21,173 nucleotides of DNA from CAYUMU01 sp964445985 (lineage in GTDB: Bacteria; Planctomycetota; Planctomycetia; Pirellulales; S012-138). Both the position numbers and the translations under genes were made by a program. Shown here one piece after another: positions 1 to 5,723 of the stretch. Location of the stretch: positions 1 through 21,173 of the forward strand of contig CAYUMU010000105.1 in assembly GCA_964445985.1 (NCBI GenBank), written 5' to 3'. Below the pieces are notes generated by a model. The model worked only from the letters and a program-made list of their open reading frames with translations. It did not search any database and had not been told where the DNA came from. The number at the start of each line of letters is the position of its first letter. The stretch's first letter is position 1.

Positions 1-20
1 GGAGATGTGGGGGATAAAGA

Positions 21-61
21 GGGCTAGCGCCCAGGGCTACAACATTTCGCCGCTTTGCGGC
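21..61. repeat. Putative dispersed intergenic-type repeat (two small hairpins)
   Basis: Two short inverted repeats sit back to back: GGGC/GCCC around TAGC (21-32) and GCCGC/GCGGC around TTT (49-61). The GGGCTAGCGCCC and CGCCGC-TTT-GCGGC modules resemble sequence that recurs between genes in many planctomycete genomes; that is from memory, and only one copy is in the window. The DUF262 reading frame on the minus strand runs into this element and stops in it, so it probably marks the point where that gene was broken. Confidence 0.4.
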
Positions 62-443
62 TGCCCGTGGAAACTCTAGTCGCGGCATTAGCCAGCCTGA
101 ACTCATCCTGTTCCGGGTGAAAGACTACGTCAATATCTTCATCGCCACTCATTGTTCTTGCGAGCGTGATCACTCGTTGCTGGCCATCAATAAGCCAGCT
201 CATCATTGCTGATCTTAATGGTCGCGGATCCGGCCGACGCGACCGCGTCTCCGAGGTGCTTTGCCAGAGGAGTAAAGACGAGATTGGGAATTGACGATAC
301 AAGGAATCGATGAGTTTTGGCGCTTTGCTTTTCCGCCACACATATTCGCGCTGAAACTCGGGTATGACAATCCGCCCCAGGCGATAATCTTCCACGAGTT
401 GCTTCACCCGCACACTTTGATGTTCCAGCCTCGCTTCCGTCAT
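24..443 (-). pseudogene. DUF262 (GmrSD-type) protein, 5' fragment
   Basis: The first ~120 of 139 residues are the N-terminal part of a DUF262 domain. The diagnostic pieces are IPEFQREYVW (about residues 27-36), followed by a KLIDSLYRQFPISSLLLW stretch, and the catalytic-type block WLIDGQQR (about 83-90). In the GmrS/DndB-like families this DGQQR segment belongs to a ParB/Srx-like NTPase-nuclease fold, used in type IV restriction (GmrSD) and related systems. Full proteins have several hundred residues. Here the family pattern is lost after LANAATRV, and the frame ends in a Ser/Lys/Cys-rich tail coded by repeat-like DNA. I read this as a gene truncated or interrupted near position 68; the rest, if it exists, lies left of the window. 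The start at 443 has an AGGA about 12 bases upstream, and its ATG overlaps the TGA of a short upstream ORF. A sequencing frameshift is the alternative. Confidence 0.7.
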
Positions 444-482
444 GCCCTGAGGTTCCTGTCATTAGTTTCTTGCTCGTTATCA

Positions 483-501
483 TCTCTGCAAGCTGCAGAG
501 A
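483..501. promoter_or_regulatory. Perfect 8-3-8 inverted repeat upstream of the DUF262 fragment
   Basis: TCTCTGCA and TGCAGAGA are separated by AGC, a perfect dyad whose near edge lies about 40 bases before the DUF262 start codon. Its size and place fit an operator or a leader hairpin. No promoter can be fixed around it, so the role is inferred. Confidence 0.35.
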
Positions 502-663
502 ACTTTAATGGCTCAATGTTCGTTTGCGGTTTACCCGCGTTAAGAGTCATCGCAAGTATTATTGGAGAAATTTGAAAGCGTAGAAGGGTCGAAGGATGAC
601 TTTCCGCTCTGAAATTCGGGTCCATGCCAACATCCGTCGTAAAGTCCTATCCGCCGCGTCTGG

Positions 664-683
664 ATTCCCGCCTTCGCGGGAAT
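664..683. repeat. Dispersed-type palindromic hairpin
   Basis: ATTCCCGC-CTTC-GCGGGAAT is a perfect 8-base stem with a 4-base loop, inside the longer context TGGATTCCCG...GGGAATGACGGG (661-688). This phrase is found as a scattered REP/MITE-like palindrome in many unrelated bacteria (general knowledge, not checked here). It lies about 130 bases past the stop codon of the minus-strand gene at 817. No T-run follows on either strand, so I do not call it an intrinsic terminator. Confidence 0.55.
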
Positions 684-816
684 GACGGGTTCGATCGGAT
701 AACAAGATGTCATTGCCAATCCGAGTTGTGAATGATCATCGCCACCTTAGCCGCACAGCGCAGGCCGCTTTGAATAAAGCTCTTGCTTGAACGAGATCTG
801 GTTTGCAACGGAATTT

Positions 817-1380
817 CTACTTCAAGCTGTTGACCATTTCCTTAAAGCCCTCTTCGTGTTTGGCGATGGTGGCCTTGGGTCCGTAGAACTTGAGGAAGAT
901 GCTCCCCCGTTTGGTTTCGATAATCGCGCCCAGCATGCGGTAATCTTCGCGCATGACGGCGGGGGCGAAAGGGCCGGCCTGGTCTTTGAACACGCCAGAA
1001 ATATCCACGATATGGACCGGCTGCTCGGCGATGGTTTTCTTCTCCACCTTGGCCTTGTCGGCGGTTTGCGTGCCGTCGGTCTGGCTGAACTGCCCATACC
1101 AGCGTTCGATGTTTTGCTCCACGCTACCGCCGGCCTCCATGATCGTCATGCGGCCATCCATCTTGTCGCCCTCGGCAGCCGGAGCCGCGAACTCATAGGC
1201 GATAATGCGATTGGCAGGCTCCTTCTTCTTCCACGCGGCCGGGGCTTGAATGCTGTAGGGTCCCAGTTCAATTTTGGTCGGTTTGGCGTCTTCCGCTTGA
1301 GCCTGGATCGCAAATGCAGTAACCGCAATGGCAGCCAAACCGGCATAAACATGGACCGATTGCAGTGAAAAAGTACGCAT
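817..1380 (-). CDS. Predicted secreted protein, unknown function
   Basis: This 187-residue protein has a classic signal peptide: MRTF, a hydrophobic core at about 11-25, and a likely cleavage after AQA at residue 29. The open frame reaches upstream to 1440, but I start at 1380 because the signal peptide begins there and AGGA lies about 8 bases upstream. The mature part is one compact alpha/beta domain starting IELGPYSIQAP (37-47) and ending FKEMVNSLK. It has no cysteines or catalytic motif that I recognise. The GPYSIQAP phrase and the overall pattern recall both extracytoplasmic domains of the protein at 14807-16429, suggesting a shared PsbP/DUF1795-like fold (inference). It is transcribed in the same direction as the GYF_2 gene upstream, separated by about 130 bases. 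Real gene: very likely; function: unknown. Confidence 0.85.
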   Translation of the reverse strand: MRTFSLQSVHVYAGLAAIAVTAFAIQAQAEDAKPTKIELGPYSIQAPAAWKKKEPANRIIAYEFAAPAAEGDKMDGRMTIMEAGGSVEQNIERWYGQFSQTDGTQTADKAKVEKKTIAEQPVHIVDISGVFKDQAGPFAPAVMREDYRMLGAIIETKRGSIFLKFYGPKATIAKHEEGFKEMVNSLK

Positions 1381-1413
1381 GAATTTCGTTCCTGTTGCCT
1401 GTGGGAAAAGTTG

Positions 1414-1432
1414 AGTCGCGCGACTACTAGTA
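1414..1432. promoter_or_regulatory. Two adjoining palindromes in the leader of the secreted-protein gene
   Basis: AGTCGCGCGACT (1414-1425) is a perfect 12-base palindrome. It shares its last base with TACTAGTA (1425-1432), a perfect 8-base palindrome. The pair lies 34-52 bases upstream of the chosen ATG at 1380, a typical place for an operator. No good -35/-10 pair could be fixed next to it. Confidence 0.3.
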
Positions 1433-1511
1433 TTGCCCAACGACCTTGGCTGCGTCGAATGAATTCTTGCAGCGGCAGATGCGCAGATGCCTGTTCGTAG
1501 CGAGAAACCGG

Positions 1512-2567
1512 TCAGGGGCTGGTGTTCAGCACCCAGTACAAAAGTGGAACCAGCACGGCCAGGGCAATCAGCAGCACAATGATTGCCACGATGCGCCCCG
1601 TGCCGCTGCCGCGGCGGTAATGAATGGGCCGGCCGCTAAAGCCTTTCGTGGGAGCGCTGATCGGGAATTCGCTCGCCGGCTCGGCCGCCACCGCAACCTG
1701 GGCCGTGGCCGCCATGAACTGGGGGAATGTTGCCGAGGCGGGCTTCCAGTCTTGCCAGCCGTCGCGCCACACCAGCGAGTCGGCTGTCACCCGGCCCTCC
1801 TGTATCCATTGCCGCATCAAATCGGCGGCCGCCGGGCCAAATTGGCCTCCCGAGGGGGGGCGGATATACCACTGCGCTTGCGGAGCTTCCATCAACGGAT
1901 CGAGCGGAGCCGCTACCACCGCCTGAACGGGGGTGGCAACCGGCATGCCGCCATACGCGGCCGGATAGCCCGCGGGGGTTGCCACCGGCGCGCCATACGC
2001 GGCGGGGCTGGCCACCACCGGCGTAGCGCGAACCGGAGCCGCCATGCCGGGCTGCGTGGGAACCGCTGTAGGAATCGCCGTAGGCATCGCCTGCGCAGTG
2101 GGCGCCACGCCTGGCGCCGCGTAGGGCTGGCCTCCATAAGGTTGGGTTCCCGGCGCCTGGGCCGGATAGGCCTGAACGGGTCGTGCCTGGGCGGCCCCGT
2201 ACCCAGCGGGCGCTGCCGCCGGATAATTCCCGGCGGCCGGAATCGCCTGGGCAACCGGCTGCGCGGGATAAGCTGCTGCCTGCGCGGGATATGCTGCTGC
2301 CTGCGCAGGGCGAGCGACAGCTTGCGCAGGTTGGGCTGGGCGCGCCACGGGCTGGGCCGTGGGGGTGGCGGCGCGGGGAGCAGCCTGCGCGGCGGCCGGC
2401 CGAGGATCGGTGGCGATCGTGCCCGAGGCCGAATCGTTCACGGGATTGCCGTCAGAGGGTATGTCGAAGCTGCTCTTGCACTTAGGACAAATCCCTCGCT
2501 TGCCGGCCAGAAATGCCTTCAACTTCATGGAATGCCCGCAAGCAGGGCAGTCTATCTGAATGCCCAT
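1512..2567 (-). CDS. Zinc-ribbon / GYF_2 domain protein with C-terminal membrane anchor
   Basis: This 351-residue protein has four parts. An N-terminal zinc ribbon has C7, C10, C27 and C30 (CPAC...CPKC), like the MJ0042-type fingers common in planctomycetes. Residues about 50-225 are Ala/Pro/Gln/Tyr-rich low complexity with PAQ-AAAY repeats. Residues about 231-284 form a GYF_2 (DUF4339) domain, with QWYIRPPSGGQFGP, then W252-type positions and the DGWQDW turn; GYF domains bind proline-rich peptides. A single membrane helix follows at about 325-347 with only a few residues after it, so the protein looks tail-anchored with all domains cytoplasmic. The frame is open to 2597, but ATG 2567 has GAGGAAC upstream and starts the zinc ribbon directly. 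Function unknown; a membrane-tethered adaptor is a reasonable inference. Confidence 0.9.
   Translation of the reverse strand: MGIQIDCPACGHSMKLKAFLAGKRGICPKCKSSFDIPSDGNPVNDSASGTIATDPRPAAAQAAPRAATPTAQPVARPAQPAQAVARPAQAAAYPAQAAAYPAQPVAQAIPAAGNYPAAAPAGYGAAQARPVQAYPAQAPGTQPYGGQPYAAPGVAPTAQAMPTAIPTAVPTQPGMAAPVRATPVVASPAAYGAPVATPAGYPAAYGGMPVATPVQAVVAAPLDPLMEAPQAQWYIRPPSGGQFGPAAADLMRQWIQEGRVTADSLVWRDGWQDWKPASATFPQFMAATAQVAVAAEPASEFPISAPTKGFSGRPIHYRRGSGTGRIVAIIVLLIALAVLVPLLYWVLNTSP
2260..2301. repeat. 21-bp tandem duplication inside the GYF_2 gene
   Basis: Two adjacent 21-base units (2260-2280 and 2281-2301) differ at one base, and a partial third follows. They encode the seven-residue repeat PAQAAAY in the low-complexity linker, so the copy number can change without breaking the frame. 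Confidence 0.7.
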
Positions 2568-2956
2568 TTTGTTGTTCCTCGACAGGCTTTGCGGCACGGC
2601 TGGAGCTCATGGAAAGGGCTCCAAACGGCAACGGTGGGTGGGTGCCATACCTGTCGGGGCGGCTCTTGGCCCTCTTCATTGAGGACAAAAGCGCCCCTCA
2701 CCAGGCACGATTAAACACAAGTCCAGCAGCTCCCCCGAGGTAGGTGACTGGCAACGAAAACTGGGAGCCGACGTGAACCTCACAAGGCGGGCAAAGTTAA
2801 CAACCAACACAATTTAGGCGCACTTTATCCATGCAATGACGCAATTATACGCTGCATAACCGAGAGGGGAAAGGGCCGGTGGCCATCCCCCCCTAGCCAG
2901 CAACCCGCAAGAGAGCCCCCCAACCTTCCCACTCCCTCGTCCCCGGCCCCTTCCCC
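2568..2956. other. Intergenic region between moaD-like gene and GYF_2 gene
   Basis: This 389-base stretch has no credible gene. The part at 2740-2860 is AT-richer and holds a TATAAT box on the minus strand (2844-2849). The part at 2870-2955 is a C-rich run without a terminator-like hairpin plus T-tract. Confidence 0.5.
2844..2872 (-). promoter_or_regulatory. Candidate promoter for the GYF_2 gene
   Basis: On the minus strand a perfect TATAAT lies at 2844-2849. The hexamer 17 bases upstream (2867-2872) reads TTCCCC, a weak -35. Transcription would begin near 2837 and leave an unusually long leader of about 270 bases before the ATG at 2567. Tentative. Confidence 0.3.
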
Positions 2957-3313
2957 TTACCCTCCGCCCAGCGCTGGCAAAAAATGCACTTCGCTATCCG
3001 GTTTCAGCCGGGCGTGCAGTCCCTGGTTGGTGAGCTCGCCATCGATCGAAACGGCCAAACCGGGGAACAACCGGTCGTCTTGAGTCATCCGGCTGGCCAT
3101 GCCCGGAAAACGTTCTTCGAGCGTGGCGATCAATTGCCGCACCGACCGCGCTTCCACCTCCAGCTGCAAACATCCGCCCGCCAGGTCTCGCATTTGCGGA
3201 GGAATGAACACGGTAGGCATGCGAGGCGGTGTCCCTGGCGCACGGGCGGAAGTGGTCTTCAATTGTTTGATGGGGGGGAGGCCGCGCTTGGCGTTGGTCC
3301 CGGCCTCGCTCAA
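2957..3313 (-). CDS. MoaD/ThiS-family beta-grasp sulfur-carrier-like protein
   Basis: The C-terminal 87 residues form a MoaD/ThiS-type ubiquitin-like domain: MPTVFIPPQMRDLAGG, then SVRQLIATLEERFPGM, VSIDGEL and the ending DSEVHFLPALGGG. Proteins of this fold are adenylated and thiocarboxylated on a C-terminal Gly-Gly and donate sulfur for molybdopterin, thiamin or tRNA/cysteine synthesis; which pathway applies here cannot be told. The tail ends in three glycines, exposed for activation. Two starts are possible. TTG at 3313 overlaps the clpS stop by four bases, and its first 15 codons all end in G or C, as coding DNA here does. ATG at 3220 gives the bare domain but has a poor ribosome site. 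I chose TTG, adding 31 basic/Pro-rich residues. No E1-like MoeB/ThiF gene is nearby. Confidence 0.82.
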   Translation of the reverse strand: MSEAGTNAKRGLPPIKQLKTTSARAPGTPPRMPTVFIPPQMRDLAGGCLQLEVEARSVRQLIATLEERFPGMASRMTQDDRLFPGLAVSIDGELTNQGLHARLKPDSEVHFLPALGGG

Positions 3314-3687
3314 TCGCCCGGCAGTGGTTCCAGGGTGACACCCAGCGGAAATTTCACCGTCGGCGTGGCGAAGTAGTCAGGGCCATACCCGCGAATCAGG
3401 TCGCGCTTGAGCTCGGCCCCTTCCAATGTTCCGCTCCACACGATCGATCGGCCCGACACGTGAACCTCGCGGGTTAGCAGCGTGGCCTTGGGCAAGGCGT
3501 AGCCAAACACCTTTTGCAGCACTTCGATCACGTACGGAAACGTGTGAACGTCGTCGTCGTGGAGCACCACCGCGTACGGCGGCTGCCGCTTGGGCTTGGG
3601 CTTTTTCGCGTCGGGCTTGCTGCGTTGTTTGGTGGCCGTTTCTGGCTCCGCAACGGCAGTGGCGCCCGCGGATTCTTGAGTGCTCAT
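3310..3687 (-). CDS. clpS: ClpS, N-end-rule adaptor of the Clp protease
   Basis: This 125-residue protein has an unstructured Lys/Pro-rich N-terminal arm (1-36) and a ClpS core from YAVVLHDDDVHTFPYVIEVL to about residue 120. In the characterised family, the acidic pair after the first strand (here about D44-D46) and a histidine (here H76 in REVHVSG) line the pocket that binds the alpha-amino group of destabilising N-terminal residues. ClpS then delivers the substrate to ClpA/ClpC-ClpP. The core is conserved in length; the C-terminal end extends a little with FPLGVTLEPLPGD. Its ATG overlaps the stop of a possible 73-codon ORF upstream, and its stop overlaps the TTG of the moaD-like gene. GAGGG lies about 13 bases before the start. 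No clp chaperone or protease gene is in the window. The identity is clear. Confidence 0.92.
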   Translation of the reverse strand: MSTQESAGATAVAEPETATKQRSKPDAKKPKPKRQPPYAVVLHDDDVHTFPYVIEVLQKVFGYALPKATLLTREVHVSGRSIVWSGTLEGAELKRDLIRGYGPDYFATPTVKFPLGVTLEPLPGD

Positions 3688-3897
3688 AGGTTTTTACGTC
3701 CCTCACATCTTTGCAAGTCGCGCAGACGTTCGTTGAGACAACGTGCGTTGGCGGGCTGCCCGCTTCCCATGGTGGCCTTCTCGAACGATGCGCCACGAAT
3801 CCCGGCCACCTCGGCTGGGCTCGTTGCGAACTCACATTCGATGCTTCTTGCCCTGGGTGGGGGACCGATCGAAACTTGGGAAAAACTCGCCCTCCAA

Positions 3898-4029
3898 TCA
3901 CTCATGCTTTCTAGCACGCCGTGTGCCGTTTAGCAATTTGTTGGCAGCCTGACCTCCCTGGAGGGTGTTGCCAGGCAGGTTCGTGGCCGCAGATGGCTTC
4001 GTAAGATTGGATACGACCGGAGTTGACAT
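3898..4029 (-). CDS. Small ORF (43 codons) with near-perfect ribosome binding site
   Basis: The predicted peptide begins MSTPVVSNLTKPSAATN, has GGQAANKLL in the middle and ends in a basic tail (GTRRARKHE). The main support is the start: AAAGGAGGG (4036-4044) with six bases to the ATG, the best Shine-Dalgarno match in the window. Codon third-position bias is neutral, so coding is not proved. It has no signal peptide or membrane segment, and I recognise no family. Its stop overlaps the ATG of a doubtful 73-codon ORF (3684-3905) that in turn overlaps clpS, so it could be the first gene of the clpS group or a translated leader controlling it. Confidence 0.45.
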   Translation of the reverse strand: MSTPVVSNLTKPSAATNLPGNTLQGGQAANKLLNGTRRARKHE

Positions 4030-4047
4030 TAATTGCCCTCCTTTCTG

Positions 4048-4065
4048 AGATTTTGGCAAAAATCT
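4048..4065. promoter_or_regulatory. Perfect 7-4-7 inverted repeat just upstream of the small ORF's ribosome site
   Basis: AGATTTT and AAAATCT are separated by four bases, and the dyad ends three to four bases upstream of the AAAGGAGGG ribosome site of the small ORF. It could be an operator or a weak AU-rich leader hairpin that affects access of ribosomes. No promoter is visible on the minus strand here. Confidence 0.35.
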
Positions 4066-4216
4066 TGGCTTTGCACGGCGGCGGCAGCCCGCGAATCGTG
4101 TGCATTCCCCAACCTCGCTGGTCGGCATATTCCCGCGATTCGCGCCATTGCGAACGCCGCCCGGCCGATGTCGCTCTGGCCGCGGAGTAGGCCATGCCCG
4201 TGACGTACCTTGCAGG

Positions 4217-4222
4217 TATAAT
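4217..4222 (+). promoter_or_regulatory. Candidate -10 box for the UVR-motif gene
   Basis: TATAAT is an exact sigma-70 -10 hexamer, 38 bases before the start codon at 4260, giving a leader of about 30 bases. No good TTGACA-like hexamer lies 16-18 bases upstream. Confidence 0.45.
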
Positions 4223-4259
4223 GCCTACGTTGACTGCCTTTTGCGGCCAGTGAGGAACC

Positions 4260-5003
4260 ATGACGCGACGTAAACAAGATATCGACCACATTCTCCGCCA
4301 ATGGAAATATGAGCCTGGCGAGGTTCTCGTGCGCACCATCAAAGGGAGCGATGGCCGCGAGATCTTGCAGATGCGCGTGGACCTGGGCGTGCTGCAAATG
4401 GAAACGGAACATCGCCCCGACGGCCATCGGCCCGGCGGCAGCGACACGTTCCTGGATCACATGGTGAAAGAATCGTTCCACCAGGGTCCCGAGTTCAAGC
4501 TGGGCGACCAGGACTGCCTGGAGGTCGATCGGGAGTTCGTGCAATATTATCACCGCCGGGTTTGCTGGCTGGCGATGCGCGATTTCACTCGGGCCGTGCG
4601 CGACGCCGACCACACGCTGGCCCTGATGGACTTCGCCAAGAAACATTCGCCCAGCGAAGAATGGACGATGTCGCACGAGCAGTATCGCCCCTTTGTGCTG
4701 TTCCACCGCACCCAGGCCTCGGCCTTGGCCGCGCTGGAGGTGGACCAGCCTGAAGACGCCATTGGCGCCATTGGCGATGGGCTGGATCGCATGCGGAATT
4801 TCTTCCTGGAGCACCAGGCCGAAGAACGCTTCGACGGCAACGAAATGGTCGAACGGCTCGAAGAACTGCGCGACACCCTCCGCGACCGCTACCAGGTTGG
4901 AAAAACCCTCACGGAACGCCTGGCCGAAGCCGTCGAAACCGAACAGTACGAATTGGCCGCGCAGCTCCGCGACGAAATCCGCAAAAAGCAAAGCAGCCGC
5001 TAA
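4260..5003 (+). CDS. UvrB/UvrC-motif (UVR domain) protein
   Basis: This 247-residue cytoplasmic protein ends in a UVR motif: LTERLAEAVETEQYELAAQL and DEIRKK (about 217-243). In UvrB/UvrC this helical hairpin mediates protein-protein contact; it also occurs in McsA and in stand-alone proteins. The first 215 residues have no nuclease or helicase signature. Residues 1-60 look like a small beta domain (QMRVDLGVLQMETEHRPDG), and 90-205 are helical, resembling TPR-like pairs (YYHRRVCWLAMRDFTRAVRD; HRTQASALAALEVDQPEDAI). It is therefore not a repair excinuclease; a regulator or adaptor is likelier. GAGGAACC lies directly before the ATG. The membrane-protein gene follows after five bases, so the two form an operon. 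Confidence 0.85.
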   Translation: MTRRKQDIDHILRQWKYEPGEVLVRTIKGSDGREILQMRVDLGVLQMETEHRPDGHRPGGSDTFLDHMVKESFHQGPEFKLGDQDCLEVDREFVQYYHRRVCWLAMRDFTRAVRDADHTLALMDFAKKHSPSEEWTMSHEQYRPFVLFHRTQASALAALEVDQPEDAIGAIGDGLDRMRNFFLEHQAEERFDGNEMVERLEELRDTLRDRYQVGKTLTERLAEAVETEQYELAAQLRDEIRKKQSSR

Positions 5004-5008
5004 AGCCC

Positions 5009-5503
5009 ATGCCGCATGGCGAGCTCATCACCAGGGCAACCGCCGACATCGCGCTGACGCTCGCCCTGCTGGGCCTGGCACTGCGATTGGCCCCCGGCGG
5101 CAGCGCTTCCCGCGCGGCACGATGGCTCTGGACGGTTGCGGCAGGAGTGTACTTGCTGCATGTGGCGGCCGCGTTTTACTTCGTGCATCACTTCAGCCAT
5201 CAGGCGGCCCTCGAGCATACCGCCCAGCGCACGGCCCAACTGTTCGGAATTGCCACCGGGGTTGGTCTGTGGGTGAACTACGCTTTTACCCTGGCCTGGC
5301 TGGCCGACGTCGTCGCCTGGTGGACACGACCATTAATCGCTGACAAGCTGCGCTGGCCCACCCTGTTGTGGCTGGCGTTTTTCGTCTTCATCACCGTCAA
5401 CGCCACGATCGTGTTCGAAACCGGACTCACCCGCTGGTACTTTGCCACGCTGCTGGGTGTCGTCGCCCTGCACGTAGGTCGCCGATCGCCGACCGCGGCC
5501 TGA
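5009..5503 (+). CDS. Small multi-span membrane protein, unknown function
   Basis: This 164-residue protein has about five hydrophobic segments: roughly 11-28, 38-60, 78-105, 117-137 and 143-157. The loops are short, with HHFSHQAALEHTAQ between segments 2 and 3. That histidine-rich loop and the aromatic-rich helices (YLLHVAAAFYFVHH; DVVAWWTRP) are its most distinctive traits, but I cannot assign a family. It starts five bases after the stop of the UVR gene and has no clear ribosome site of its own, so it is probably translated by coupling. Confidence 0.75.
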   Translation: MPHGELITRATADIALTLALLGLALRLAPGGSASRAARWLWTVAAGVYLLHVAAAFYFVHHFSHQAALEHTAQRTAQLFGIATGVGLWVNYAFTLAWLADVVAWWTRPLIADKLRWPTLLWLAFFVFITVNATIVFETGLTRWYFATLLGVVALHVGRRSPTAA

Positions 5504-5723
5504 TCAGCGAGCAGCCGCGGCGAACCCGCGCCAGCATGGGCCGTTGGGGGTGGCAGCGAAACGCACGGAGTTTGCAGAATCGTTGGGCGCAGTCTTGGTC
5601 GGGACGGATCGGGATGGCCATGCGACAGACTTTGCTGCATCGCGCACGCGCGAAAAAACGGGCGATTCGCTTCCCCCGCCGGTTCGAAGGCAGTTTTGCG
5701 GTTCGAGGGCCGTCTTGGCAAGA

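Larger units (their letters stand above)
444..816. other. Intergenic region between DUF262 fragment and secreted-protein gene
   Basis: This 373-base stretch is more AT-rich than its neighbours in its left half. It holds the inverted repeat at 483-501 and the hairpin at 664-683, described separately. A 36-codon minus-strand ORF (ATG at 548-550) ends with its TGA overlapping the DUF262 ATG; it lacks a ribosome binding site and I do not annotate it as a gene. I see nothing else convincing in it. Confidence 0.6.

Noticed and set aside
664..683. Hairpin considered as a terminator for the gene at 817
   Set aside because: No T-run follows the stem on the minus strand and it lies about 130 bases past the stop; a dispersed repeat is more likely.
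1446..2714. 422-codon plus-strand frame opposite the GYF_2 gene
   Set aside because: Arg/Gly-rich translation with no domain; the opposite strand encodes a clear zinc ribbon, GYF_2 domain and membrane anchor.
4029..4991. 320-codon minus-strand frame opposite the UVR gene
   Set aside because: The plus strand carries the recognisable UVR motif, a -10 box and a ribosome site; the minus frame has no domain.
5660..5720. GGTTCGA phrases resembling a tRNA T-arm
   Set aside because: No acceptor stem, anticodon arm or CCA-side pairing could be built around them.
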